Source: Leucogyrophana mollusca
Taxonomy: Eukaryota; Basidiomycota; Agaricomycetes; Boletales
Length of the DNA: 44,948 nt
Assembly: GCA_021014945.1 (NCBI GenBank)
Contig: MU266556.1
Location: 1 to 44,948, forward strand
Reading direction: 5' to 3'
Shown: in pieces, positions 23,618 through 34,623 of the stretch
Position numbering within the stretch: the first letter of the stretch is position 1
Layout of the letters: each line of letters opens with the position of its first letter
Notes under the pieces: generated by a model
Told to the model about the DNA's origin: nothing
The model's input: the letters and a program-made list of their open reading frames with translations, nothing else
The model's database searches: none
Position numbers and translations under genes: made by a program

Positions 23618-24504
23618 ATGGGATTCACTCGATTGCTCACTAGTCTCCTCGCCATCTCTGGTTCTGGTACGTGGACCATCATCGCTCTCGAGAGGCCAGA
23701 CCGTTGATATGTTACCACTATCGCAGTCCTCGCACAGAGTTCCACCAGCTACACTGACCCAGACAATGGTATCACCTTCCAGGGCTACACAGACACGACT
23801 ACGAATGTGACCTACGGCTTCGTATTTCCGTCGGGATCTGATTCCGATGATGAGTTCATTGGTGAGATCATCTCACCGGTCGCCAACCAATGGGTCGGTA
23901 TTTGCCTGGGAGGCACCATGTTGGACAACTTGCTCCTTGTGACTTGGCCCTACGGGGACAGTGTTGTCTACTCCCCTCGCTACGCGACATCCTACAGTCT
24001 TCCAGCGTAGGCACTTTCTCGTTGGCTCCACGATCTCATTGACGCGGCAATCCGCAGGTTATACGCCGGCCCGACCATCACAGCTTTGCCTTCCACCACC
24101 GTCAACGATACTTACTGGAAATTTGTTCGTCCCTCTCTCTGTTTCCTTTGCTCGCCTTCTTCTCGGGGACTTATTTTTGTACATTTCGAAGGTCTATCGT
24201 TGCCAGAACTGTACCAGTATGTCGGTGCCTCTGCCCAGTGATCTTCCCTGACTCAAACATTCTTCTCAAGCCTGGACCGGCGGAAGCATCGACTTAACCA
24301 GTACAAACTCTACCCTTGCCTGGGCTTTGTCCACCGTCGCCGTCGACGACCCGTCGGACCCAGACAGCGCATTCGCGAAACACACTGACGGTTCGTGTCA
24401 TTGCAACCCTTTTCGGTCGAGTGCTTATCAATGCTCACATAGATGGTGCATTCTACGAGAACTACTACGCTGCCCAGAGCGAGTACTATTATAACTACGC
24501 TTAG
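23618..24504 (+). CDS. Stand-alone AA8 cytochrome b (cellobiose dehydrogenase-type cytochrome domain, 200 aa)
   Basis: Exons 23618-23666, 23727-24006, 24058-24124, 24192-24216, 24271-24390 and 24443-24504 give 200 residues. The signal peptide ends at about VLAQ (residue 20). The rest is one CDH-type cytochrome domain: TYGFVFPSG, EFIGEIISPVANQWVGICLG, GGTM with the likely heme Met81, the paired Cys136/Cys139 in RCQNC, LAWALSTVAVDDPSDP, and KHTDDGAF with the likely heme His178. The frame stops directly after the domain (YYNYA), with no linker, GMC flavodehydrogenase or CBM1. AA8 domains pass single electrons, in CDH from the flavin to lytic polysaccharide monooxygenases. A free secreted cytochrome would need an outside electron donor. 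Both heme ligands are present, so it is probably functional. Confidence 0.93.
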
Positions 24505-25525
24505 GCAAAGGTGCGAGGACACGGTACAAGGACTCTGGCATTTTTGTGTGGGAAGAGTTTTCGGGAACGGGTACAATGATTTATCAGATAACAAATCTTG
24601 GCTTCATCCGTGTACGTGGGACTCGAGAGAACCTCTATCAATGAAGATTAGTCTCAGGCTCGGTGCTGAACGATGATGTGGACTGATCAGGTTTTAAATA
24701 GTGATCGAAGCCCCATTAAAACCTGGGATGTTGAGGCTAGCGTCGGAATCGGGTGTCCTAGCCATCGCCGAGATCACGGCCGGCTTACAAACTATCATCC
24801 TCCTTCCGATTTCCCAGGACCAGGAGGTTTTGGAATGGGGTGTCCTAGTCCTCGATGTAGAATATGACTGGGGTTCATTCGGGAGAAGCTAGGGCATGGT
24901 GGGGCGAGTAGTAAATATCCGGGGCAAGTTCTGTTGTCATCGATTCGAAAGTAACTGATTTTGCGACAAGTGGGATTACATGGGGGTATCGTATAGTTTC
25001 TGAAACATGGGGGCGGGCGAGTGTCAACTAGCGTCACATTGTAGACTGTTCACCTAAATGTCGAAGGTACCTCCGGGAGCGGCCATGCGAATACAATCAA
25101 CACAAAGCGTGATTACAGGCCCGAGTCCTCGTGTTGTTCCCTGTGGCACCTCGTCTGCTTCACGAAGATTCGTCGCTGCCACCGTCATGCTCACCCGAAA
25201 CCTGCGAGCATTGGTTCCCCCGGCTGCATAATATGATTTGTTGGGAACTGAGGATCGATTTAATCCACAGCAAGTTCAATTGTATATCCACCACAGGAGA
25301 GTTGCCGAGGTGGGTTGCAGAGCCATGGGTGGAAGGCGCATGATAGTATCGAAATGAACATCGAGCCTTTGCAGACCACTTGATGCAACGAATGCAACGT
25401 CCGATATTGTCATGCCGACCGAGCGAAGCTAGGGGCCCAACGGCAGTGAGGCCACACCGACATAACTGCCTCGATATCAGCGACTGACACTGGACTCGCG
25501 TCATATTCTTCCGCCGACATTCTAA
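24505..25525. other. Intergenic (~1 kb) between convergent genes
   Basis: No recognised gene. Short frames on both strands lack domains. Confidence 0.35.
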
Positions 25526-26274
25526 TTAGAACTCTAACGCATCGAAGGTGTAGAAAGGTGAAGTGTTGGTTTTGAGATGGCCCCGCCGTCGGTGACGCCA
25601 TAGCTCTTCAATCTGCGTGTCCAGAGGTAAAACCATCTCAAATCCCGAAGAGACACGACGTAAAGCTGGAAGTAACAATCCTGAGACCTTCTCAACAGAG
25701 CTTTGAACATATTGTGGCCCCTCCGTGCGGAGTTCCGCAGTCTCCGAAGTTAGTAGGGTACTATGCGGCCTAGGTCGAGGAGCCGATTCTACGGGTATAG
25801 AAAAGTTCGGCACCCCGCGATGATATGTTTGCGAGACGGTAAGACGTAGTCGATCTCTGTGACTATCACATCCCGCTCCTTTGTGCCAGTAAAGCCGACT
25901 TGGAATTGTCCAAATCGTGGCAAGGCCGATTCGATGATGACGGCGAAATATTCCCCGATCACCGTTGATCTCCCGTGGAAGTGATCGGTGGTGGATCATC
26001 GTACCCCCTCGTGGTCCATGACACTTTAATCCGGGGCGAATGCAATAGCAGCCTATCCGTCCGGATGGCGAGTTTGCGCTCCCTGGCTCCTGCAATTACT
26101 CGTGACCGACTGTCCGAGCGGGAGGAAAATTAGGTGAGAAAGCCGACTTACAGAATACTTAAACGCTGCTCCCTTCTGTACAAACGAACTGCGTAGTATT
26201 GATACAAGTAGGAGGAGGAAAAGGACACCTAGAACCAGAACATGTAGTGCACGGCAGATGCAGGTGAGTGACAA
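25526..26274 (-). CDS. Doubtful membrane-anchored protein, 5' end unresolved
   Basis: A 188-codon minus-strand frame (26089-25526) ends at TAA. It joins in phase 0, across a plausible 62-nt intron (26151-26090), to an upstream open stretch starting near 26274. The upstream part encodes one hydrophobic helix (LHVLVLGVLFLLLLVSILR). The downstream part is basic, then Ser/Pro/Glu-rich, and includes PRPRPHSTLLTSETAEL and GFEMVLPLDTQIEELWR. This single-helix plus disordered-tail layout, ending in an LPLDTQIEELW-like segment, resembles lineage-specific agaricomycete membrane proteins. I could not find an ATG or signal peptide, so the 5' exon is missing from the model. It may be a decaying gene. Confidence 0.35.
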
Positions 26275-27468
26275 GAAATGTTTCAGGCCGTCTTGGGGCC
26301 GCCCCTGCTGCGGGAATTCGAGTCACGGTGGGCCGCAGACCCAAGGGTCCCCATCAGGATGTCTTGAACGAGGAGACACGAGGACAACAGATCCTGTTTT
26401 TTTTTTTGGCCGAACTTAGTAGTGAGGGGTGGCACTCAGCCAACATCTAGGATGTCATTTTCCCCGAATAGGGCATACGAAATACGATAACTTACATAAC
26501 TCTGTCGACAGAGAGAAGGAGCTGACTGAGGGCATAAAAAAGCAAGCCAAGGCTGGCACTCGTGGGCTCCGTGGGGCGGGGTAGGGGGAAGAGAAACATG
26601 GTTCAGAGCAAGTTCAACAGGCTGACCCAACAAACGGGCGGCCTGTGGGCGCCACCAGGCGCCACCGACGGCCTGAAACGTAATGGTTATAGGTTGACCC
26701 ATCGTAAGGCTGCCACATTGTCCTTGGCGAGCGATGGGTTGATCGCCCAAAGAAAGGTTAGTAATCTGAACCTGAACCACGGCCTGACGATGATCGAACA
26801 ACAAACCAAACCCCGACAGCCAGTGTCAGTCCCAATTTTTTTTTTTTTGGCATTCGAATTTTACAAGGAATGTTGAACGATGCAGTCACTTTCGCGCCGA
26901 ACATGTTTTGATCACTTTCCTCCGAGGCCTTTAAAATCCAACAGAAACGGCACTTGCAGACCACATAACGGTAAGCGGGTCGTAATCTGTGCTTCCTAGA
27001 CTCATCGGTGCTCATCAGTGTCACAGACAAATTCCTTACATATTGACGGCCAATGGCAATCGGGCTATCTGTCCTGGCTGCCTCTCAACCAACTCCATTT
27101 TCCCTCAGGTGGACCATCCGACAAATCGCTGGGCGCGATGTTACAGGAATACTGCTAAGGGAGCGATTTCGTGAGCAGAGTATCATATTAAGCTCCTTTG
27201 CTACGAATGCTCTTGCAAAGTAGTACATCAAAGTCATGGGTATTATGGGTAACATGTGGTAGCGCTCCAGCAGATTTAGCTCTCAGTCAAGGAGGCGTTG
27301 GTTTTTCCTTGTGTCCGTTTTTCTCCAATGTTAGTCTGATGATCTTATTGACCTCTATTTACAGCACAGTTTTTTTCTGACCGGCTGCGTCATGGCTGCG
27401 TCACTGGTCCTGTTCACAATGTTCAATACATACCTCACTTGGCTTTTCGAAAGCTATCCAGTCACATT
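26275..27468. other. Intergenic (~1.2 kb) upstream of the oxalate decarboxylase gene
   Basis: No recognised gene. It contains two T-runs, near 26396-26408 and 26838-26850, each followed by TTGGC, and a GC-rich stretch near 26650-26680 with a repeated GGCGCCACC. A weak inverted pair (ACCCATCG/CGATGGGT) lies near 26697-26745. This may be an old repeat but nothing decisive is visible. Confidence 0.35.
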
Positions 27469-28695
27469 ATGGCTCCCTCCAGAGTCCCAGAACCACGTCG
27501 CGGCGACCTTGGCTCAGACATCATCGGTCCACCCAACCCAGACCGCGAAAAGCAGGCACCCAGTCTCGTCTCTCCTCCACCTACAGACCACGGCACGCTT
27601 CCGTCGCTCAAATGGTCCTTCGCAGATTCACATACACGTATAGAAGAGGGCGGATGGGCTCGGCAGACTACAGTGCGCGAGCTGCCGTCGTCGACGGAGC
27701 TCGCCGGTGTAAATATGCGTCTTGAAGAAGGCGCTATTCGAGAACTCCATTGGCACCGTGAGGCAGAATGGGCGTACATGCTCGAAGGAAAATGTCGGTT
27801 CACCGTTCTCGATGGTGAAGGTGGGGCATACGAAGCAGATCTGGAGAAGGGAGATGTGTGGTACGCCCCGAGAGGTCGGCCCCACTCCATCCAAGGTGTA
27901 GGCCAGGGTGGATGCGAATTCATGCTTATCTTCGACGACGGCAACTTTTCAGAGGACGAGACGTTTTTACTGTCGGACTGGCTGGCACATACACCAAAGG
28001 AAGTTGTGGCCAAGAACTTTGGCATTGACTCGAGCGTATTTGATGCCCTCTCGAAGACTGGTAGGCGAATCAAGTGATGCACTCAATTAAATTTACTCAT
28101 CTAACGCTCAGAGAAATATATATTCCGGGGCGCCATTCCAAACACCGCATTCCCTGGTATTCCATCGGATGTTCCAAAATCTAAGCACCGCTTCACCCAC
28201 AAACTAATGGCTCAGCCTCCACTGAAGACGGCCGGCGGAGATGTCCGTATCGTCGATACTACCAACTTTCCCGTGTCTACCACCGTCTCAGCAGCACACG
28301 TAACCATTTCCCCACACGGGTTGCGCGAGTTGCACTGGCATCCGAATGCAGACGAGTGGTCATTCTTCATCCGTGGTCGTGCGCGCGTGACAGTATTCGC
28401 TGGCAGCGGGATGGCGAGGACGTTCGATTATCAGGCTGGTGACGTTGGAATTGTTCCCAGGAGCCTGGGGCATTACGTGGAGAACGTGGGCGATGAGGAA
28501 GTGGAGATGCTAGAGGTCTTCAGGGCGCCAAAGTTCGAAGACTTCTCACTGGAGGAGTGGCTTCGCGGGTCACCTGGACAAATGGTCCTGGAGCACTTGA
28601 ATCTACAGGACAGTGAGCAAGGCAGGAAGTTCATGGAAGCCCTGCACAAGGGTAAGGGAAAGCAGCCGGTAAAATCGGAGAAGTCCAAGCTCTGA
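27469..28695 (+). CDS. OXDC: Oxalate decarboxylase, bicupin (391 aa)
   Basis: Two exons, 27469-28060 and 28112-28695 (1176 nt). The enzyme converts oxalate to formate and CO2. The N-terminus has the family sequence PRRGDLGSDIIGPPNPDR, then WSFADSHTRIEEGGWARQTT. Cupin 1 carries RELHWHREAEWAYMLEG (His94, His96, Glu100) and His139 in GRPHSIQG. Cupin 2 carries RELHWHPNADEWSFFIRG (His272, His274, Glu279) and His318 in SLGHYVENVG. Both manganese sites are therefore complete. The ATG at 27469 leaves no signal peptide; an overlapping upstream frame with a hydrophobic start at 27392 is in another frame and I found no splice to join it. So the product is either intracellular or its leader exon is missed. 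It would relieve oxalate made during wood decay. Confidence 0.94.
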
Positions 28696-29350
28696 AGTCA
28701 GCTCGAGGGTGTAACGGAATGAGTGACTTTGCATCCATGATTTTTTCCCCCATAATTTGTTCCTGACATTACCGTTAATCGTAGTTGCAGCCAGATACAA
28801 TCTGATTATCAGCTGCCTCCAGGCGATTTGAGACTCAAATTTTGGGTGCTTACGCTTCTCCGCTACCGTAGATTGCGACTACTTATTGACGTGCGCCACA
28901 TCCCCGGTACTTCTTTAGCCAGTTTCTGATGCTTTACACCACCTACATATGGATCGGCCAGTATCGGTCTCGAAGGCACCGTGCAGAACCAGTTTCATGG
29001 CCACTTGGCGCCAATTATTACCCTTGTCACAGCCAACTCGTAATTCTCGATGAGTGTTTTGCAACCTGCAACCACTCTTTTAAATAAGGGAAAATTAGCT
29101 ACGTTGTCCCGACCATCGCTACCGGGTGAGTCAAGTATGCACTAGAGCACGTATACCCTCATATACCTGATCATTGGTCAACAGTCCCCCAATATCCAGG
29201 GTCAGGCCTGATTGATGATCCAGGGCAAATGTAGGGCCCTTCATCCGTTTAGCGTAATTGTTGGCAGGACCACATATAAAGCGGGTGCCCTTCTCGATAG
29301 CAACACCCAGTTCTCCAACCACCGATCACTAACACTTGCAGTCTCGCATC
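28696..29350. other. Intergenic upstream of the SDR gene
   Basis: No coding exon is seen. The promoter TATA box of the next gene lies at 29275-29281. Confidence 0.45.
29275..29281 (+). promoter_or_regulatory. TATA box (TATAAAG) of the SDR gene
   Basis: It lies 70-76 bases upstream of the ATG at 29351. Confidence 0.6.
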
Positions 29351-30830
29351 ATGTCTACCCAGACCATCTTTTTCTTGGGAGCTACCGGCTACCTGGGCTC
29401 AGAATTTCTTATTCTCCTTAACCGCCGGATCCCAGAGCTCCATGTCGTCGCTCTCCTGCGCTCGCCCACTCCCGAACGCCAGTCCCGCTTGAAAGAGATC
29501 TACCCTAATATCTCCTTCGTCGAAGGTGCTCTCGAAGATGACGCTATCATCCAGAGAGAAGTCGCAAAGGCGAACATTGTTATAAACTGTGCCAGCTCAG
29601 ACCATCTAGCCAGCGTCAAATGTGAGTCTTAACATTCTCGATATCTAACATGCCGAACGGATCAAATACTGATCCGGCGTACAGCGACCCTGGCCGGCCT
29701 GGAAACAAACTCCCAGAATAACCCCGGCAAGCCTCCCCTCTATATTCATGTGTCGGGCTGTGGTATCATAAGCGACAACGCTCGGGGAGAACCTGTGGAG
29801 CACGTTAAGGAATGGTCTGACATTGGCCTCGACTTGAAACAGTTCGTTTCATTTGTACTGTTGGATTCAACTAAAGGGCTGAGGATATCTGGCCAGGTGC
29901 GATCAGACAAACACTCATCTTGATTCGGACATTCCGGTGCGTCATTTGGATAAAATGAACCATGCATCGCTCTTTGACCTTATGTAAACATATGCAGATC
30001 GTAGAAGCAGGATCGCGGAAAGAAAATCCCGTGCGCACAATCATCGTTTACCCTGCTCAGGTGCCGCGCTCCCTCTGTCCGAGTCCACTTTTCGGTAATG
30101 CTGACCTGACTATCACCTACAGATATATGGTGTCGGCGAAGGTCAGCGAGGAACTTGACATCTCCCTGCTCCTTACTCATCACGCATTCATCCAGGTGTT
30201 CAGAAAACGACGCTCTGGCTCCGTATTTTCCTCGACATGACCAAGAAGCTTGGCTTTGCAGGGACTTGGGGACCAGGTGCTAATTCTATGAATAACATTC
30301 ATATCAAAGACTGTGCAATGGCGCTCTTCATGGTGCTGGATGCAGCTCTTCAAGGCAAAGCAGAGGAAGGACCCGAGGGAATCTGTACGCCCTTCTGTTT
30401 GCTGACTTGGTTGTGTTGCTCATCAATTGGCTGCACAAACACTAGATTTCGCCTCCACCATGGCGCCAAAACTCTCGTACCACGACTGGACAGAAATCAT
30501 GGGCAACGTGAGTACTTCGTACCTCCAGTTCGGCCTTCTTTCTAACAACGTGATTCCCAGTACTTGCACAGCAAAGGTATCATTAGCCAACCCGGTACAC
30601 GTCCTATGCCCAACGAAGTCGTCGAACCCCTAGGACATTGTGCGTTAAATCCCTTCTTTAGCCCGTTAGCATATTTTCATGCTTCGATAGATGGCTGGTC
30701 GCTTCTAGGCGGAAACCAATTCAGCAAGCCAGAACGCTTGGCAAGGCTGGGTTGGGAGCCTGTAGAAACACGGAAGCTGTCTCTTGCGGATAGCTTCCCC
30801 GCCGCTCTCGATGCTGCATTGGAGGCCTAA
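29351..30830 (+). CDS. NAD(P)-binding extended/atypical SDR (NAD-dependent epimerase/dehydratase-like, 339 aa)
   Basis: Nine exons: 29351-29621, 29685-29841, 29897-29936, 29998-30060, 30123-30141, 30196-30384, 30446-30507, 30561-30639 and 30691-30830 (1020 nt). The Rossmann fold opens with IFFLGATGYLGSEF (GxxGxxG dinucleotide loop), followed by an acidic-strand region SFVEGALEDD and NIVINCASSDHL. Middle blocks are LYIHVSGCGIISD, RTIIVYPAQIYGVGEG and NNIHIKDCAMALF, typical of extended or atypical SDRs that act on sugar nucleotides, lactones or aldehydes. No catalytic YxxxK is obvious, so it may be a reductase-like or regulatory member. No signal peptide, so cytosolic. Exon 5 is 19 nt. The exact substrate cannot be assigned. 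Confidence 0.85.
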
Positions 30831-31209
30831 GGGCAAGACGAAGCAATCAAATCTATGTAAATTTGAAGTTGCCTATGATTGTCAAAGTATACGATTTTGT
30901 AAATCCGTCGAGGCCGGGACCATCCATCAAAGGTTGGATCCACAGTTCTCACCATTCTGACGATTGGTGAACACCGACATGTATACGAAAGGCGTTAGCA
31001 CATAAGCTGTATATAGTATCTGACTGGACCATGGGATATTAAATTATTGAAGCTACAACTTGGATCAAAGCTATCAAAGCTCGCAGACTGTCACCTCTAA
31101 GGAATACATATGACGTCGGTCTATCTATAAAGGAAGAAAGGTCGCAATTTTGGATAGTCGACGTTTTCAAGGTCTCGCCGGCGCGCCACCAACAGACAGT
31201 CCTGCATGA
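30831..31209. other. Intergenic between convergent SDR and desaturase genes
   Basis: Shared 3' region. No coding exon is seen. Confidence 0.5.
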
Positions 31210-32869
31210 TCAGTGTGGCATGTTGGTCCCAATGAACAGTCTTTGGCTGGGTGGAACAGCATGTTCTGCAGGGGCCTCTACTCCCCCTGCAAGGATGCCC
31301 ACACGCATCATTGCAAGGAGCTAAGGTCACAGCGCGAGTGGGCGAGCCGAGGATCAGGGTGAACGAGCAGTGAGAAACGTGATGGCCAAGTAAAATGCGA
31401 GAGACGTACATTGTGGGCTGCGTGGGAGTGATCATATACCCCGCCGAAGAAAGCGGCTGTCATGTCCTTCCCAGTGTTTCGTTTCAGCAGGCCTTGACCA
31501 CCTGGGTGGCCGTCGAGGAACAGCGAGGCATCATGAATGAATCCCGAGACGAGCAGGAGTGTCCGACACCTTGACTCCTCTTGGACTGTCGCACGGAATT
31601 TCAGTTCAAAATTAGAATTACACTAGGGAGGGAGAGGGGCTAATGTCGGGAAAGGCGGGACGTACATGTTTCCCACGTCACTATTGGTAGATCGTCCGGT
31701 GCGATGGGCCAGCTGAGTGAATCCTGGACGTCCTTGAGAGCCTTGAGTTTCATCGTCAAAGCACCCTTTTCGATCTCGTTGCTAGGGAATACACGTAGGT
31801 GGGAGGCCAAGCCGAAGCAATGGCACACGGCAATAAACCACTTGGTAGGGTCGTACTGGTACCACCGGAATGCATTGCTGGGTGTGATGGGACGGAGTGT
31901 GAGCAGAAAACGGGACGTAAGAAGGCTATGTGATTACCGGTAGTCCATGGGAAACTGGTGGTGAAAATTGTGGTAACCCTCGCCCATGGTGAGAATCGCT
32001 GAAACAAGATGATCTCTGGGTGAGTGCTTGTCATCGTAGGGTGTGCTCCCAAGGTAGTGCGCGATCGAGTTGATGCAAAAGGTGCTCTACGGAAGCTATC
32101 AGCTATTGTGGGCGCCAGGAAAAGGACGAGGAAAAGGACTCACATGGTGGCAAGCAGTCATGCGGAGAGTGCCAACGAAGAAAAAGCCTCCCCGCCAGTC
32201 TCCCCATAAAAGGCCAGGTATGACCATAGGAAGCAAGTACCCGAATACGGCAAGGATGTAGAAATACCACTTATGCTGCCATTGCACGAGGGGATCTTTG
32301 CGAAGGTCGGAAACGTCAGCGGGACCAGGACGAAGGTCAGACTCAAAGATCATCCATCCAATGTGGGTCCAGAGAAGCCCTCTCTCGGCGTTATAGGGAT
32401 CAAGATCCGTGTCCGTATGACGGTGGTGTGAGCGATGGCGGCGAGCCCACCAGAAGCACGAGCCTTGGACGGCGCTCGCTCCAGCTAGAATCAGGATGAT
32501 TTGGAGAGGCAATGACGCGTTGTAAGATCTGTGCGACCAGAGCCGATGGTAACCTGTCAAAAATATCGATATAAATGTCGCGAAGTCTGTATTTCCGTCC
32601 TCCAAGCTCACCCGCGGTGATACCTTGTAACGTTTTGAGTTAGTGATCGGAAGAAGCGCATCGAGATTGCTGTCAGTCGACGTACCTAGCATGGAGAAGA
32701 TGTAGTAAAGCGTGGTGCAGATCACGGTTTTGCTGAGGATGGGCACATACAGCAGCCCATAGATAGATAACACGGGCGTAATCACCAGCACGGAGAGATT
32801 AAACCATCGAATACCAGTGACAGTCGGAAAGTTCTTCGTCAGATTTTGAACTGCCTCACCGCAGAACAT
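31210..32869 (-). CDS. OLE1: Delta-9 fatty acid desaturase with C-terminal cytochrome b5 domain (417 aa)
   Basis: Seven minus-strand exons: 32869-32686, 32623-32612, 32553-32144, 32086-31938, 31877-31666, 31585-31410 and 31320-31210 (1254 nt). This ER membrane enzyme makes oleic and palmitoleic acids from saturated acyl-CoA. The three histidine boxes are present: HRLWSH (68-73), HRSHHRH (105-111) and HNFHH (241-245), plus HHSTFCINS. A fused cytochrome b5 follows, with [18 protein letters not shown] (His349) and YDHSHAAHN. Exon 2 is only 12 nt, encoding most of GITA in MLGITAGYHRLW. A TATA box lies ~90 bases upstream. Length and domain order match fungal Ole1 proteins, with a short N-terminus. 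Confidence 0.96.
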
Positions 32870-34623
32870 TGTCACAGCCGTCAGAGATGAGAGCGGTGTG
32901 CAAGAATATGTGGTAGCCGACTTTGAGGGTGGAGAGAAAAGCTCGTTACCATGAGAAGGCTTATATATTCATCCTTGTGAGATAGCGGACGATTGGCTCG
33001 CCTACTTAGCATTCGTGGCTCGGAGGGATTACCGGGGTTCTAGACGTGGTCAGGTATGCTGAGTGAATTTGATCGCGAACGGAGATCGAGGCTGGACAGA
33101 GTCCAAACGTTTCCTCGCCAGCAGAAGGGTAAAACAGAAGTTGCCGGCCCTTGGGGCCTGTTGCGGTGCGAAGGTGGTTAATTGAGCGTGGAAGGCTATC
33201 TGTCAATAGAAAGCCGAAATTCTCAAGTTCTGTTTTCCGGGTCACGTCAGTACTGTTCGCAATAACGCGGACTCACAAAGCTGACAAACAAAATTATTGC
33301 AGATCACCAGTGGACTCGGAAGTTGGGTGGAAGTCTCACTAGCTAGGAATATCCAAGAAATTCGCCTCCAACCGGGTCATCGGTAATGCGACGAGAGCGG
33401 CCCATCCGCACACCGGGACATCTTGGCAGTGTGAAAGTCGACACCCATTCTGCAAGGTGGCAGCGAGCTCGGACTTCACCGAAAGGAAGATATCAAGAAC
33501 ACTCGTTGCCTTATGACACCCAACTGAGACATCTTACATGGGTCACCGGGTGTCATCCACACACCGAGTCGGTCTGCGCTACTGGCCTCAGGTGGGCTGT
33601 CAAGAGCTCAGAAGTCTACCATGATAACCCAACGCGACTCGTCCATTTGTGCGAGAATGGTGGGTGCGACTTGCGAGTCGTTCGGCGGGAGACGCCTCCG
33701 CATCGTCTGAATCAAATTTGGCCCGGTGCGTGTTTGAGTCTGTTTTATGATGCAGTAATGGGTGGCCGTCGCGAGGGAGATATGGCCTTAGGATCGAGCA
33801 GGAGACACGCGGGGAGCGGCGATGTCGACAAGGTATAGCCTGACTGCGATGGTCACCGCTGAGGTCCATCTCTGCAGAGCAGCGTTCCACGATGGATGAA
33901 ATAAAAGGGTGAGCACCACGCCTCAATCACTCGTCTCGTCTGGAGCTTAAGCCACCTTTCGCTTTTAGATTTATTGCTATTCCTGGACGTTCACGAGCAC
34001 CTTTCGATCTCATGCTTCCGTCACCCTCCTATTCGGATTTGAAGCTTGCGGAACTCGCCTTCTTATCCTACGTCAACGGATGTTGGCGGTCTTCTGGGTG
34101 GACCAAGCAGGACGCGGCATATCGCGCGAGTGTACCCGTGCTATCGAAAGTAGAACCGTAGCCCATCGATGGCCACCATGATCTCCGTAGCCCCGGAGTA
34201 CTAGTATCCCAGTGTATTATATAATGTCGCTTAATGTAAGTTTCTCTTCATTCACCGATCTCGAAAGCGGAACAGGTCATTCTCGTTCTTCCCGTGTTTC
34301 GTTGACTACACGAGATTTAGCATCCAGCAGGTCGTCTATCTACGGACGACATGCCGCACCTAAGTGACATCAGTGTAGGTGCGATTTACTATTTAGGCGC
34401 GCGCGCTTAGCTCGGGATGTCATCTGACCCCGGTTTCTTCTACATACACCTTATGTGCACATCATTTGTCCACCATCGATAATTTTGGCCCATCTGGTGT
34501 AGTCTCCACCGCATCTGCCACTCGGTTGCCACGAAGGCGTGAGCAAGAATTATGCCCCAACGCGCACCTGAACTGTGCGGTCCAGTTTCCCCGGCCAGCC
34601 GTGCAACCAGACTCTAGTGCTCT
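32870..34623. other. Long intergenic region (~1.75 kb): desaturase promoter and unassigned DNA
   Basis: The desaturase promoter occupies the left end. The rest shows no recognised gene. A 150-codon frame (33386-33838, plus) and a 50-codon ATG frame near 34013 have no familiar features. The region ends where the lactonase duplication unit begins. Confidence 0.35.
32960..32967 (-). promoter_or_regulatory. TATA box (TATATAAG on the minus strand) of the desaturase gene
   Basis: The plus-strand CTTATATA at 32960-32967 lies about 90 bases upstream of the minus-strand ATG. Confidence 0.6.

Noticed and set aside
27462..28082. 206-codon minus-strand frame opposite oxalate decarboxylase
   Set aside because: Antisense shadow of the strongly conserved bicupin exon.
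33386..33838. 150-codon plus-strand frame upstream of the lactonase duplication
   Set aside because: No family resemblance; composition rich in Arg/His/Ser typical of chance frames.
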